From assembly GCF_006442315.1 (NCBI RefSeq), contig NZ_VFVY01000004.1, positions 62,001 through 126,000 of the forward strand: 64,000 bases of DNA, read 5' to 3'. A program made the position numbers and the translations under genes. Within the stretch, counting starts at the first letter, position 1. The number at the start of each line of letters is the position of its first letter. Under the pieces are notes generated by a model that was not told where the DNA came from, searched no databases, and saw only the letters and a list, made by a program, of their open reading frames with translations. Below are positions 1 to 8,587 of the stretch, piece after piece. The stretch is from Mesorhizobium sp. B2-3-4. Its GTDB lineage: Bacteria; Pseudomonadota; Alphaproteobacteria; Rhizobiales; Rhizobiaceae.

Positions 1-457
1 CGCCATTGATCGCCTCCAGCGTCCTCAGGCTCTTGTCGATCTCGGCCTTGTCGTAATCCGCATTGTCGAGCGCCATGTTGGGGTCCAGGCACTCGCCCTG
101 CCCGGATTTGCGCAAGGCATCGCTCTTGTCGAGCACGGTTTTCGCCGGATCGACGAAATGGCCGCGTTGCGACGGGTCGACCTCCAGGTTGACCTGATCG
201 TAGAACGGCCGCACGACCGCCGTTGGCGATCCCGGCTGGATGGGGGCGGCAGGCGCGCTCGGCGGCCAGGCAACCGGTGGCGTTGCCGGTTCCGCGGCGA
301 CACCGGGGGCTGCCGCAGGCGGCGTCCCGCTGTCGGCGGGTGCAGCCTCGGCCGGAGCATTCGCCGGCGGCGGACCCAAAAGCCCCTGGGCGGCCGCGCC
401 GTTCAAGGCCGCCAGCAGGCAGACGGCCGAAAATAGCAGGAACGCCCTACCGGCCAT
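1..457 (-). CDS. Secreted hypothetical protein, 3' end outside window
   Basis: The start codon is at 457, with a GGAG ribosome-binding site inside the end of the upstream gene; the reading frame stays open to base 1, so only about 152 N-terminal residues are seen. A hydrophobic signal-like N-terminus is followed by an Ala/Pro-rich linker (about residues 20-75), then a small domain that begins VVRPFYDQV and continues with acidic, Cys-containing segments (GECLDPNM). That domain resembles the mature part of the neighbour at 462-938, so the two look like tandem paralogues. It is 4 bp downstream of that gene and probably co-transcribed. The function is unknown; the fold may be DUF3828-like, which is inference. 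Confidence 0.75.
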   Translation of the reverse strand, partial: MAGRAFLLFSAVCLLAALNGAAAQGLLGPPPANAPAEAAPADSGTPPAAAPGVAAEPATPPVAWPPSAPAAPIQPGSPTAVVRPFYDQVNLEVDPSQRGHFVDPAKTVLDKSDALRKSGQGECLDPNMALDNADYDKAEIDKSLRTLEAING

Positions 458-461
458 CGCC

Positions 462-938
462 TCACTCCGGATCCTGGCCGGCCATGCATTCGAGCTTGCT
501 CAGCGTCCAGTCGCTGGTCTTCGATGCGATGTCGGACACTTTCCACTTGCCGTCGACCTTCTTCAGCGACCAGTGCATCTCGCGCTGAGAATCGTCGCCT
601 TCGGGAAAAAGACTGAAATTCGCCACCACCTGCGCCGTGTCGCCATCCACGGTCTCGGACAGTTTCAAGGTCTTGGAAAGGGTCTTCTGGTCGAAATCCT
701 GTGCGTCGAGACCAGGATCGAAGTCGATGCACGCGACCTGGTCCGGGTTTTTCTTGGCAGCCTGGTCGTTGAGGTCGAACAGTTTCGTCACCGGCTCGGT
801 GAAGCGATCGCGATATTGCGCATCGGCCTCGAACTTGACCTGCGGAACATAGAAGAACTTCACAGCGTCGGACGCCGGACCGGCCAAGGCGGTGGCGGGT
901 GCGGCAATCGACAAGATAGCAGCGAGCAGCAGTTTCAT
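462..938 (-). CDS. Secreted hypothetical protein (DUF3828-like)
   Basis: 158-residue protein with a clear Sec signal peptide (MKLLLAAILSIAAPATALAG), so probably periplasmic. The start at 938 is preferred over one 11 codons upstream because GGGGAA lies just before it and the signal peptide begins there. The mature part starts with VKFFYVPQVKFEAD and ends in a Trp-rich, Lys-rich strand region (HWSLKKVDGKWKVSD), a pattern seen in DUF3828/NTF2-like secreted proteins. It shares the FYxxV, acidic and CxDxDPxLD spacing with the downstream partial gene. There are no catalytic motifs I can name. It forms a two-gene unit with 1-457. Confidence 0.75.
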   Translation of the reverse strand: MKLLLAAILSIAAPATALAGPASDAVKFFYVPQVKFEADAQYRDRFTEPVTKLFDLNDQAAKKNPDQVACIDFDPGLDAQDFDQKTLSKTLKLSETVDGDTAQVVANFSLFPEGDDSQREMHWSLKKVDGKWKVSDIASKTSDWTLSKLECMAGQDPE

Positions 939-972
939 GGATTTCCCCGAATGTTTGGCTGCGGAAAGCAAT

Positions 973-1004
973 CGATATCACGCATCGTGCATATCGGCTT
1001 TTTT
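973..1004 (+). terminator. Hairpin followed by T-run, read in + direction
   Basis: CGATAT (973-978) pairs with ATATCG (991-996), with CACG/CGTG continuing the stem around a CAT loop and one bulged base. GGC and six T residues (999-1004) follow on the + strand. The form is that of an intrinsic terminator, but no + strand gene precedes it. It lies between the stop at 1063 and the start at 938 of two leftward genes, so on the used strand it would be only a hairpin. Confidence 0.3.
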
Positions 1005-1062
1005 GCGGCTCATGAAGCCTACGGGTGGCGCATCTGCTTGCATCGATCACATCCAACAATCC

Positions 1063-2172
1063 TTAGTTTCCGAACGTGGCGATCGGTGCGTTGAGTTGGG
1101 AACGGTCCGGCTTGACGCCGAGCCCTGGGACCCGTGGGACACGTATGTGCCCGTTCTCGATCACGATCGGGTTTGCGGGATCGATATGTCCTTCAATGTA
1201 TTCCTGCGCGATCCACGCTCCCTCGAAGCGTCTCGGCTCGACGGTGGCAGCGAGGTGCACGCAAGCCGCGGCGATAACGTCTCCGCCCCAGGCGTCGTCG
1301 CAACTGTGCGGAAGAGATCGTATCGCACACAGATCGCGGACCGTGGCCATCCTGGCGAGGCCGCCAAGGCGGGTGACCTTCAATCCGAATCCGTCCGCGA
1401 TACCTGATGAAACTGCCCGCAACACGGCATTCAGATCCTCGGTATTCTCATCGAGATAGATCGGATGCGTAACGCGTCCCTTGAGACCAGCGACTTCCTC
1501 CATGGTGTTGCAAGGCTGTTCGAACACGAATGGGATTGCCTGGCAAAGCCGATCGATGTGCAGCGCCGCGGCAGCGGTCAGGCCACGATTGGCGTCAACG
1601 GCTATCCGGGCCTTGAAGCCAACCGCCTCCCATACCTTGTGCACCGTGGCGACGTCCTGTTCGAGATCCCGCCCGCCGATCTTGATCTGAAGCCGCGGAT
1701 ATCCGGCCTTGACCTTGTCGGCGGCAATACGCGCGGTCTCGTCCGGAGCACCGACGATCGTCGAAAAGTAAGACGGCACGCGATCGGTGAGAGCACCACC
1801 GAGAAGGGTCGAGACCGGGACGCCCAGCCGCTGACCGGCGAGGTCGAAGAGAGCTATATCCAAGGCCGCCTTGGCATAGTTGTGCCCGTTCAGCCGTTCG
1901 TCCATTCTTTTGGCGAGGCGGCGCATGGATGCGGTGTCCTCGCCGACCAGTCCGGGCGCTATTTCGGCGATCGCCGCTCTCGCGCCCAGAGCATGCTGGG
2001 GCTGATAAACAGGGCCGATCGGGCACGTCTCACCCCAGCCTGACAGTCCATCCTCGGTGATCACCTCAACCAGCGTGCTGTCCAAATTCCGCACGGTGTC
2101 GCTGGCCATCCGGTAAGCGCCGCCTTTGACAGGCAGAAGCACCCGATAGACTTTGATCGACTCGATGCGCAT
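1063..2172 (-). CDS. Enolase-superfamily enzyme, HpbD-like (hydroxyproline-betaine epimerase / hydroxyproline dehydratase group)
   Basis: 369 residues, the normal length for the mandelate racemase/muconate lactonizing group. The catalytic layout is complete: Lys164 in LQIKIGG, metal ligands Asp193 (AVDAN), Glu218 (FEQP) and Asp241 (YLDE), and Lys265 in GFGLKVTRLGG. The two opposed lysines, the LQIKIGG barrel strand and the PHSCDDAWGGD segment match what I recall of 4-hydroxyproline-betaine 2-epimerase (HpbD) and its cis-3-hydroxyproline dehydratase relatives. HpbD epimerises the alpha carbon of the betaine ahead of N-demethylation. It is the last gene of a leftward operon with a flavin demethylase and an MttB-family protein, which supports a betaine role. 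The substrate itself is inferred. Confidence 0.8.
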   Translation of the reverse strand: MRIESIKVYRVLLPVKGGAYRMASDTVRNLDSTLVEVITEDGLSGWGETCPIGPVYQPQHALGARAAIAEIAPGLVGEDTASMRRLAKRMDERLNGHNYAKAALDIALFDLAGQRLGVPVSTLLGGALTDRVPSYFSTIVGAPDETARIAADKVKAGYPRLQIKIGGRDLEQDVATVHKVWEAVGFKARIAVDANRGLTAAAALHIDRLCQAIPFVFEQPCNTMEEVAGLKGRVTHPIYLDENTEDLNAVLRAVSSGIADGFGLKVTRLGGLARMATVRDLCAIRSLPHSCDDAWGGDVIAAACVHLAATVEPRRFEGAWIAQEYIEGHIDPANPIVIENGHIRVPRVPGLGVKPDRSQLNAPIATFGN

Positions 2173-2225
2173 TCAGACATTCGCCCCGTTCATGCCTTGC
2201 CTTGTCTGGCGCCTTTTCGCGATCG

Positions 2226-4208
2226 TCAAAGAGCGAGCGCCACCTTACGCCCGTCATGGATGGCAAATGCCGCCTGTCTGGAGGCGGTACAATCGCCGAT
2301 AGAGGTATGGGCGATGCCGCGCCTTTCGAGCTCGATCGAGAGGCTGTCCTGCGCCATGCTGGTGGTGGCGAAGACCAAAGCGTCGACCTCGACCTCCTGC
2401 TCCGCTCCGTCCAGCAGGGAGGCGATCCTGGCCGCCTTGCCGTCCCATCGAACGACGGCGCTCTCGGTGACGAACCGCACGTTGAGCTTGGCGAGTGCGC
2501 GGCGTAGCGGCGCATCGACGGCCATTCGCTGAAGCTCTTTGCCGACCAGCGCGTCCGGCGTCACGAGCGTAACGTCGTGGCCGTCCTCGGCGAGTTTCCA
2601 GGCGGTGCCACAGCCCTTCCAATTGCCACCATCGTCGAGCACAAGCACGCGCTTGCCCGGCCTCGCTTCCCTGGCCATCACCGCTTCGGCGGAGAAAACC
2701 GGGCCGCCCCCTGGAATGCTCTCCCATTGCGGCAAGGCTCGCTGGAAAGCGCCGTCCGGCGGCATCGAGCCGGTCGCCACGATGACGTGGTCGACGCCTT
2801 CGCGCTCGACATCGTCGGCCTCGACATACTGCCCATAGCGGATGTCGACCTGAAGCTGGCCGAGCTGGCGCTGATACCAGTCGATCAGATCGAGAATCTG
2901 GGCGCGGCGCGGCTGCAGTCCGGCGAGACGGAACTGCCCTCCAAGGCGGTCGGAAGCCTCGGCCAACGTAACGCGGTGACCACGCTCGGCAGCGGCACGC
3001 GCGGCTTCGAGACCGGCCGGGCCGCCACCGACGACCAGCACGCGCTTCGGTTGCCCGGCGGGGGTGAAGCGATCTCCGCCCCACTCCCATTCGCGGCCCG
3101 CGGAGGGGTTGATGACGCAGCTGATCCAGTAGTCGCGGCTGCGCCGGCCCCAGCACATCTGGTTGCAGGACAGGCAGCCGCGAATATCCTCCGGCCGGCC
3201 GTCGGCGGCCTTGGCGGCAAGGTGCGGGTCGGCGATCTGGCCGCGTACGATGGAAACGAGATCGGCACGGCCTTCGCTCAACACGCTCTCGGCGTTCTCG
3301 GGCGTGCGGATATGGCTCTCGGCGGTGATCAGTGCGTGACGAACGGTGGATTTGAGGACGGACGCAAGGTCGGCGCCGAGCTTCTCCGGGTAAACGAAGG
3401 TCGGCATGATCTTGTAGAAATCGAAGTAGGAACCCGTCCCGCAGGTGACATAATCCATCAAGGCGTCGCGGTCGTGGAGGTCGATTATCTCGGCCAGCGC
3501 CTCGCGCTTCAGCGCAACTTCGACTTCCGGCTCGTCGTTGATGGCAAGACCGACGATGAAATCATCGCCGCATTCCCGGCGAATCCTGGTCATCACCTCA
3601 CGGCTCATCCGGGTGCGGTTTTCAAGGCTGCCGCCCCAGCGATCGTCCCGGCGGTTCGACCAGGGCGTCCAAAACTGGTCCAGCATCGAATGGTAGGCAG
3701 CCCAGACCTCGACACCGTCGAAGCCGGCCTCGCGGCAGCGGCGCGCCGCCTGCACGAAGCCGTCGATCGTTTCTTCGATCTGGCGCTCCGACATCCGGTG
3801 TGAACCGTCGGAATCGTGGTAACTCGGCAGACCGGACGGCGACCAACCGGCATGAAACGAATTGTCGGCGTCGGCGTGCTGGCCGACATGATAGAGCTGC
3901 TGGATGGCCACGGCGCCGTTCCCGCGGATGGCCTCCGTCACCTTGCGAAAGTGTGGAATGACGCTGTCGTCGGACGGGCGGAAATTACCGCGCGTCAGCA
4001 CCGCGGCCTGATGCACCGGCATCGGCTCGACGACGACCATCGCCGCGCCGCCGATCGCGCGTTCCGCATAATAGCCGACATGGCGTTCGGTCGGCAGCCC
4101 GTCCTCCGCCATGTTCGCCGTATGGGCCCCGAACACGATCCTGTTGCGCAATGTCTTGCCGCGCAAGGTGGCCGGCTCGAACAGACGCTTGAAGACCCGT
4201 CCGGACAT
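2226..4208 (-). CDS. NADH:flavin oxidoreductase with FeS and pyridine-nucleotide domains, StcD/trimethylamine dehydrogenase-like N-demethylase
   Basis: 660 residues. The start at 4208 (MSGRVFKRLF) has GGGAGAG upstream. The N-terminal half (about 1-340) is an old-yellow-enzyme barrel. A four-cysteine motif (CLSCNQMC, then a Cys 11 residues on) should hold a 4Fe-4S cluster. The C-terminal half carries two dinucleotide folds, including VLVVGGGPAGLEAA. This architecture is that of trimethylamine/dimethylamine dehydrogenases and of StcD, the N-methylproline demethylase of stachydrine breakdown in Sinorhizobium. It probably oxidatively removes an N-methyl group from a secondary or tertiary amine. 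It sits 53 bp upstream of the HpbD-like gene, and a strong hairpin separates it from the solute-binding protein gene. Confidence 0.83.
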   Translation of the reverse strand: MSGRVFKRLFEPATLRGKTLRNRIVFGAHTANMAEDGLPTERHVGYYAERAIGGAAMVVVEPMPVHQAAVLTRGNFRPSDDSVIPHFRKVTEAIRGNGAVAIQQLYHVGQHADADNSFHAGWSPSGLPSYHDSDGSHRMSERQIEETIDGFVQAARRCREAGFDGVEVWAAYHSMLDQFWTPWSNRRDDRWGGSLENRTRMSREVMTRIRRECGDDFIVGLAINDEPEVEVALKREALAEIIDLHDRDALMDYVTCGTGSYFDFYKIMPTFVYPEKLGADLASVLKSTVRHALITAESHIRTPENAESVLSEGRADLVSIVRGQIADPHLAAKAADGRPEDIRGCLSCNQMCWGRRSRDYWISCVINPSAGREWEWGGDRFTPAGQPKRVLVVGGGPAGLEAARAAAERGHRVTLAEASDRLGGQFRLAGLQPRRAQILDLIDWYQRQLGQLQVDIRYGQYVEADDVEREGVDHVIVATGSMPPDGAFQRALPQWESIPGGGPVFSAEAVMAREARPGKRVLVLDDGGNWKGCGTAWKLAEDGHDVTLVTPDALVGKELQRMAVDAPLRRALAKLNVRFVTESAVVRWDGKAARIASLLDGAEQEVEVDALVFATTSMAQDSLSIELERRGIAHTSIGDCTASRQAAFAIHDGRKVALAL

Positions 4209-4236
4209 GCGAATTCTCTCCCTCGTCGGCGGCATT

Positions 4237-4261
4237 GCGCCGGCGCACGAGGCGCCGGCGC
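4237..4261 (-). promoter_or_regulatory. Strong GC-only intercistronic hairpin
   Basis: GCGCCGGCGC at 4237-4246 and again at 4252-4261 form a perfect 10-bp stem around a 5-nt loop. No T-run follows. It lies between the stop of the solute-binding protein gene (4283) and the start of the flavoprotein gene (4208). Such hairpins often protect the 3' end of an upstream mRNA segment or attenuate read-through, letting a binding protein be made in excess. That role here is inference. Confidence 0.5.
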
Positions 4262-4282
4262 TGTGTGGCTGAATTTCGGGCG

Positions 4283-5932
4283 TCAGGCATCCAGCCAGAC
4301 GTTCTGGAGATCCATTTCGAAGGTCTGGTGAACGCCGTAATTCTTCACCTTCTTGCTGGTGTGGCTGTAGAGCTTCTGCCAGAACGGCTGGATGATGACG
4401 CCGGAGTCCTGCAGGATCTGCTCGACATCCTTCATCACCTCCTTGCGCTTGGCGACGTCGATCAGCGACAGCGCCTGCTTGAGCTTGGCGTCGAAATCGG
4501 GATTGGAATAGGCCGATTCATTCCACGCCTCGCCGGTGCGGTAGCCCAGCGCCAGAACCTGGACGCCGAGCGGGCGCATGTACCAGATGGTCATCGAATA
4601 GGGATACTTCGTCCAGTCGTTCCAGAAGGTCGAACCCGGCAGTACCGTTCGCTTCACCTTGATGCCGGCCTCGCGCAACTGTCCGGCGATCGCGTCGCCG
4701 GTGTTCTTCTGCCAGTCGTCCTCGATGGTGATGAGCTCGTGCTCAAAGTCGGCCTGGCCGGCATCCGCCATCAGCTTCTTGGCGCCGGCGGCATCGCGCT
4801 GCTTCTTGGGCAGAGGATAGTATTCGGGATGGATCGGGCTGACATGGTGGTTCTCACCGACGGTGCCGCGGCCGTTGTAGCCGAGCTGCAGCACCGCATT
4901 GTTGTCGACCGCCATCTGCAGCGCGTTGCGCACCCGCTGGTCGTCATAAGGCTTGTGCGTGACGTTGGTGCGGGCAACCAGCGTGGTCGCGGTCGCGACC
5001 TCCGATTTCACCAGCCCCATCTTGTCGAGGATATCGATGAAGTCGGCCGGGCTCTCGAAATTGAGATCGATCTCGCCTGAATCGAATGCGTTCACCGTAG
5101 CGTTGAAATCGGTGCCGTAGTCGATGAATTCGACCCCGTCGAGCGGCGCCTCGCCGCCCCACCATTTGCCGTTCTCGCGGCGCTTGACCACCGCCTTCTG
5201 GCCGACGTCGTAAGACACCAGTTCAAATGGGCCCGTGCCGATCGGCTTCTTGATCGGATCGGCGCCGTCGGCGTCGAAATTGCGGTGCACGACAAGGGCG
5301 GGATAGTCGGTGAAGTTGGGGATCAGCGAAATGTCCGGCTCGGAGAGCTTCAGCTTGACCGAGAAGTCGTCGACCTTGGTGATCGCGCCGTCCCTGGCCT
5401 TGCCGGTCTTGGCGTCGATCAGCGCACCGACACGCGCGGCCATGGAGTTGCCGGCGACGCCCTTCTCGCACCAGCGCGTCACATTGTGCACCACGTCATC
5501 GGCGTTGAAGGCATCGCCGTTGTTCCAGGTGACGCCCTTGCGCACATGCAGCGTGTATTCGGTGGCGTCATCGTTGATGTCCCAGCTTTCCAGCAGCACC
5601 GGCTCGAAGGTGAATTGCTTGGTGTAGCGCACCAGCGGCTCCAGCCAGCTGCGCGAAATGTTGGCCAATTCCACCCAATCGTAGGTGCGGGGATCCTTCT
5701 GCGCCTTGACCGACATCGAGACGTGCAGCGTCCCGCCCTTCTTCGGCTCCTCGGCCAAAGCCTGCGTGGGTGCGGCAAGGCCGATCATCCCATAGGCAAA
5801 TGCCGTCGACGCACCGAGCGCGCTGGCCAGCGCCAGGAATTCGCGCCGATCCATTCGCCCCGCCCGCACCTCCGGCGCCATCGCCTGGATGGCTTGCGGC
5901 ACTCGATCGCCATTGCTTGTGAAAACCGTCAT
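4283..5932 (-). CDS. ABC transporter substrate-binding protein, family 5 (DppA/OppA type), Tat-exported
   Basis: 549 residues, the usual size for family 5 extracellular solute-binding proteins. The start at 5932 has GGGAGGAAA before it. A twin-arginine signal is visible: [11 protein letters not shown] at about residues 27-37, followed by a hydrophobic stretch and an Ala-rich cleavage region near residue 60. The mature domain has the expected [18 protein letters not shown] segment. It would bind a peptide-like or amine ligand in the periplasm. No permease or ATPase gene is adjacent, so the rest of the transporter must be encoded elsewhere. It lies between the MttB-family gene (44 bp gap) and the flavin demethylase gene. 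Confidence 0.85.
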   Translation of the reverse strand: MTVFTSNGDRVPQAIQAMAPEVRAGRMDRREFLALASALGASTAFAYGMIGLAAPTQALAEEPKKGGTLHVSMSVKAQKDPRTYDWVELANISRSWLEPLVRYTKQFTFEPVLLESWDINDDATEYTLHVRKGVTWNNGDAFNADDVVHNVTRWCEKGVAGNSMAARVGALIDAKTGKARDGAITKVDDFSVKLKLSEPDISLIPNFTDYPALVVHRNFDADGADPIKKPIGTGPFELVSYDVGQKAVVKRRENGKWWGGEAPLDGVEFIDYGTDFNATVNAFDSGEIDLNFESPADFIDILDKMGLVKSEVATATTLVARTNVTHKPYDDQRVRNALQMAVDNNAVLQLGYNGRGTVGENHHVSPIHPEYYPLPKKQRDAAGAKKLMADAGQADFEHELITIEDDWQKNTGDAIAGQLREAGIKVKRTVLPGSTFWNDWTKYPYSMTIWYMRPLGVQVLALGYRTGEAWNESAYSNPDFDAKLKQALSLIDVAKRKEVMKDVEQILQDSGVIIQPFWQKLYSHTSKKVKNYGVHQTFEMDLQNVWLDA

Positions 5933-5976
5933 GTCTTTCCTCCCTTGTTGTTCCCGTCGGGTCTTTGCCCATTCCC

Positions 5977-7527
5977 TCAGCTGACGCTGTCGGGCAGCTT
6001 TTCCTCTCGCCGCGCGATCAAATCCTTAAGACCGTCCGCGATACCTTCGTCGAGTTTCGGCTCCTCGTAGTCGGCAAGCATGTTGCGCGCCTTTTCGCGG
6101 CCGCGCGTGTCATGGTCCTTGGCTCCTTCGGCGTTCCACTGTTCGTAGGAGTTGAAGTCCATGATGCTCGGCATGAAGAAGGCCTTCTCGAAATGCTCGA
6201 GCGTGTGCTGAGTACCGAGGAAATGGCCCTGCGGGCCGACCTCGCGGATCGCCGCCATCGCGTCCTGGAAATCGTCGAAAGGCAGGCCGCCGGCGTATTT
6301 GTACCAGCCGACGAGCTGTTCGCAGTCGGTGGCGAATTTCGAATAGCCGCAGGTCAGCCCCGCCTCCAGCCAGCCGGCTGAGTGCCAGATGTAGTTGGCG
6401 CCGGCGAGGATGGCGGCATGCATCAGCATGTTGGATTCGTAGCCGGCCTGGGCATCGTTGAGCTTGGAGCCGACGTGGAAGCCCGACGTGCGCCATGGCA
6501 ATTTGTATTTCCGCGCCAGCGCACCCATCAGATACATCATCTGCGCGGCCTCCGGCGTTCCGCCCATCGGCGCGCCTGTCTTCATGTCGACCGTGACCAT
6601 GAACTGGCCGTAGATCTGCGGCGAGCCGGGGCGGATGAGCTGGGTCAGGGCCACGCCCGCCAGCGCCTCGGCATTGACCTGCGCTACCGCGCCGACGGCG
6701 GATGCCGAGGTCGATGCGCCGCAGAGCGCGAACGGCGCCAGGATCAGCGGCTGGTTGTGGCTCGCATAGACCCGCATGGCGTCGATCATGGTGGCGTCCC
6801 AGACCAGCGGCGAGTTGCAGTTGGTGATCGCCACCAGCACCGGGTTTTCGCGGACGAATTCCTCGCCGAAGACGATTCCGGCCATCGCCATCGTATCCTC
6901 GGCGCGCTCCTTCGACGTCACGATGCCCATGAACGGCTTGTCGGAATGTTTGATGGCCGAATGGATGATGTGCAGGTGCCGCTTCGGCACCGCGATTTCC
7001 ATCGGCTCGCAGATGACCGAGCTGGATGAATGCAGGGCCGGCGCCATGTAGGCCAGCTTGTGGAAATTGTTGAGGTCGGCAAGCGTGCCGTAGCGCCTGT
7101 TGTTGTCGAGGTCGCGTATATAGGGCGCGCCATACATCGGCACGAAGATCGAATTCTTGCCGCCGACACGCACCGTGCGCTCGGGGTTGCGCGCGTTGAG
7201 CGTGAATTCCGACGGAACCTTCGAGACCAGGTCCATGAGCAGCGCGCGGTCGATGCGCACGCGCGTTTCCCTGACATCGGCGCCAGCCGCCTTCCAGAGC
7301 GCGATGGCCCCATCGTCGCGGAATTCGCAGCCCACCTCTTCGAGGATCTTGAGCGACTCTTCGTGGATCAGTTCCACCGCCTCGTCGGGAACGATCTCAT
7401 AGACCGGAATCTGGCGCACCAGCGTCGGGAACGAGGCGATCGGCGCGCCACGCAGCGCCTTGCGGCCGAGGCGGCCGCCACCGCGACGATGGGTCGGCTC
7501 GGTCAGTTCGGCGGCGAGTGCGTTCAT
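5977..7527 (-). CDS. Trimethylamine methyltransferase (MttB) family protein, non-pyrrolysine type
   Basis: 516 residues. I place the start at 7527 ([11 protein letters not shown]) because GGAGG lies directly upstream; longer in-frame extensions are low-complexity and run into the regulator's promoter. The sequence has the COG5598/MttB pattern ([48 protein letters not shown]). There is no internal amber codon, so it belongs to the pyrrolysine-less branch. Characterised members of that branch, such as glycine-betaine and proline-betaine methyltransferases, move a methyl from a quaternary amine to a corrinoid protein. It is first in the operon, ahead of a binding protein and two amine-catabolic enzymes. 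No corrinoid protein gene is seen nearby. Confidence 0.85.
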   Translation of the reverse strand: MNALAAELTEPTHRRGGGRLGRKALRGAPIASFPTLVRQIPVYEIVPDEAVELIHEESLKILEEVGCEFRDDGAIALWKAAGADVRETRVRIDRALLMDLVSKVPSEFTLNARNPERTVRVGGKNSIFVPMYGAPYIRDLDNNRRYGTLADLNNFHKLAYMAPALHSSSSVICEPMEIAVPKRHLHIIHSAIKHSDKPFMGIVTSKERAEDTMAMAGIVFGEEFVRENPVLVAITNCNSPLVWDATMIDAMRVYASHNQPLILAPFALCGASTSASAVGAVAQVNAEALAGVALTQLIRPGSPQIYGQFMVTVDMKTGAPMGGTPEAAQMMYLMGALARKYKLPWRTSGFHVGSKLNDAQAGYESNMLMHAAILAGANYIWHSAGWLEAGLTCGYSKFATDCEQLVGWYKYAGGLPFDDFQDAMAAIREVGPQGHFLGTQHTLEHFEKAFFMPSIMDFNSYEQWNAEGAKDHDTRGREKARNMLADYEEPKLDEGIADGLKDLIARREEKLPDSVS

Positions 7528-7605
7528 AGGACCTCCAAGCGTGCTTTCCAGCCAAGTTAACGAGGCAAAATATTGCTGTGACGCTGGAAAATCCTGATCT
7601 CTTGT

Positions 7606-7620
7606 ATAAGCTCTGCTTAT
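7606..7620. promoter_or_regulatory. LysR-type operator, dyad over the regulator's start codon
   Basis: ATAAGC (7606-7611), TCT, GCTTAT (7615-7620) is a perfect 6-bp inverted repeat and fits the LysR T-N11-A pattern (T at 7607, A at 7619). It lies in the 91-bp space between the divergent MttB-operon and LysR genes and runs into the LysR ATG (7619-7621). This is the likely binding site of the regulator at 7619-8521. I see no Shine-Dalgarno before that ATG. Confidence 0.6.
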
Positions 7621-8521
7621 GCGAAGCCTCCGCCACCTCCTGCCCTCCGCCGGCAGTCTGATCGTCTTCGAGGCCGCCGGCCGACTGTCGAGCTTCACCG
7701 CGGCCGGGCGCGAGCTCGGCATGACCCAGGCGGCGGTCTCCTACGCGGTGCGCGGGCTGGAAGAGCAGCTTGGCGCCCAGCTGTTCCAGCGCCGCCATCG
7801 CCAGGTGCTGCTGACGGAGGCGGGCGAGCGCTTCCACGCCGACGTTTCGCTCGGACTGTCCCATATACGCAAGTCGGCCGAGGACCTGCGCCTGCAGGCG
7901 ACCGGCGGCCATGTGACGCTTGCCGCCTCGACCGCCTTCGGCTCGTTCTGGATGATGCCGCGCCTGCAGCAGTTCCGCGACGAACTGCCCGGCGTCGACC
8001 TGCGCATCCAGACCGCCGACCGCGATCTCGACATCATCGCCGAGGGCATTCCGCTCGGCGTGCGCGGCGGCGTGCCGCGCGACTGGCCGGACTACCACTC
8101 GCTATCGCTCTCCGACGAGGAGATCTTCCCCGTCGCCGGACCGAGCTACCTTGCCAAATTCGGCATGCCGAAGACCGTCGCGGAACTCGCCACGCACCGG
8201 CTGATCCATCTCGAGGAGCCTTATCGCGAGGCGCCGAATTGGGACGAATGGTTCGCGTCGGCCGGAACCAGCCTGCGCAATCCCGAGCGCGGCCTGCGCA
8301 TCAACGACTACGCCCTGGTGATCCAGGCGGTGATGGAGGGGCAAGGCATCTCGCTTGGATGGCGGCATCTGGTCGAACGTCTGGTGGCATCCGGGCTGCT
8401 GGTGCCGGTGACCGACCATGTGATGCGGACCGGCATTGGATTTCACGTCATCTGGCCCAGAAACCGCGAGCTGCGCGACAATGCCCGCAAGGTCAGGGAC
8501 TGGCTGGTGGCGCAGGCGTAG
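7619..8521 (+). CDS. LysR-family transcriptional regulator, GcvA-like
   Basis: 300 residues. The N-terminal helix-turn-helix spans about residues 1-60 (FEAAGRLSSFTAAGRELGMTQAAVS), followed by a periplasmic-binding-fold effector domain (TLAASTAFGSFWMMPRL onward). It is divergent from the MttB operon and most likely controls it, sensing a betaine or a breakdown product; that is inferred from position. No ribosome-binding site is visible before the ATG, and a dyad operator overlaps the start codon, so the message may be leaderless or the start slightly misplaced. The next gene, mutL, begins 66 bp downstream and is functionally unrelated. Confidence 0.88.
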   Translation: MRSLRHLLPSAGSLIVFEAAGRLSSFTAAGRELGMTQAAVSYAVRGLEEQLGAQLFQRRHRQVLLTEAGERFHADVSLGLSHIRKSAEDLRLQATGGHVTLAASTAFGSFWMMPRLQQFRDELPGVDLRIQTADRDLDIIAEGIPLGVRGGVPRDWPDYHSLSLSDEEIFPVAGPSYLAKFGMPKTVAELATHRLIHLEEPYREAPNWDEWFASAGTSLRNPERGLRINDYALVIQAVMEGQGISLGWRHLVERLVASGLLVPVTDHVMRTGIGFHVIWPRNRELRDNARKVRDWLVAQA

Positions 8522-8587
8522 AGCTGCTTTCGCCCCGGCCGCAGTTCACCCTCGCCCGCACGACGCGAATCCACCTATACTGTCATC

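Noticed and set aside
240..1094. 284-residue + strand frame across the secreted paralogues
   Set aside because: It is antisense to two genes with good ribosome-binding sites and a clear signal peptide, and has no start context.
5977..7527. Pyrrolysine-containing MttB
   Set aside because: The frame has no internal TAG, so standard decoding gives a full-length non-pyrrolysine family member.
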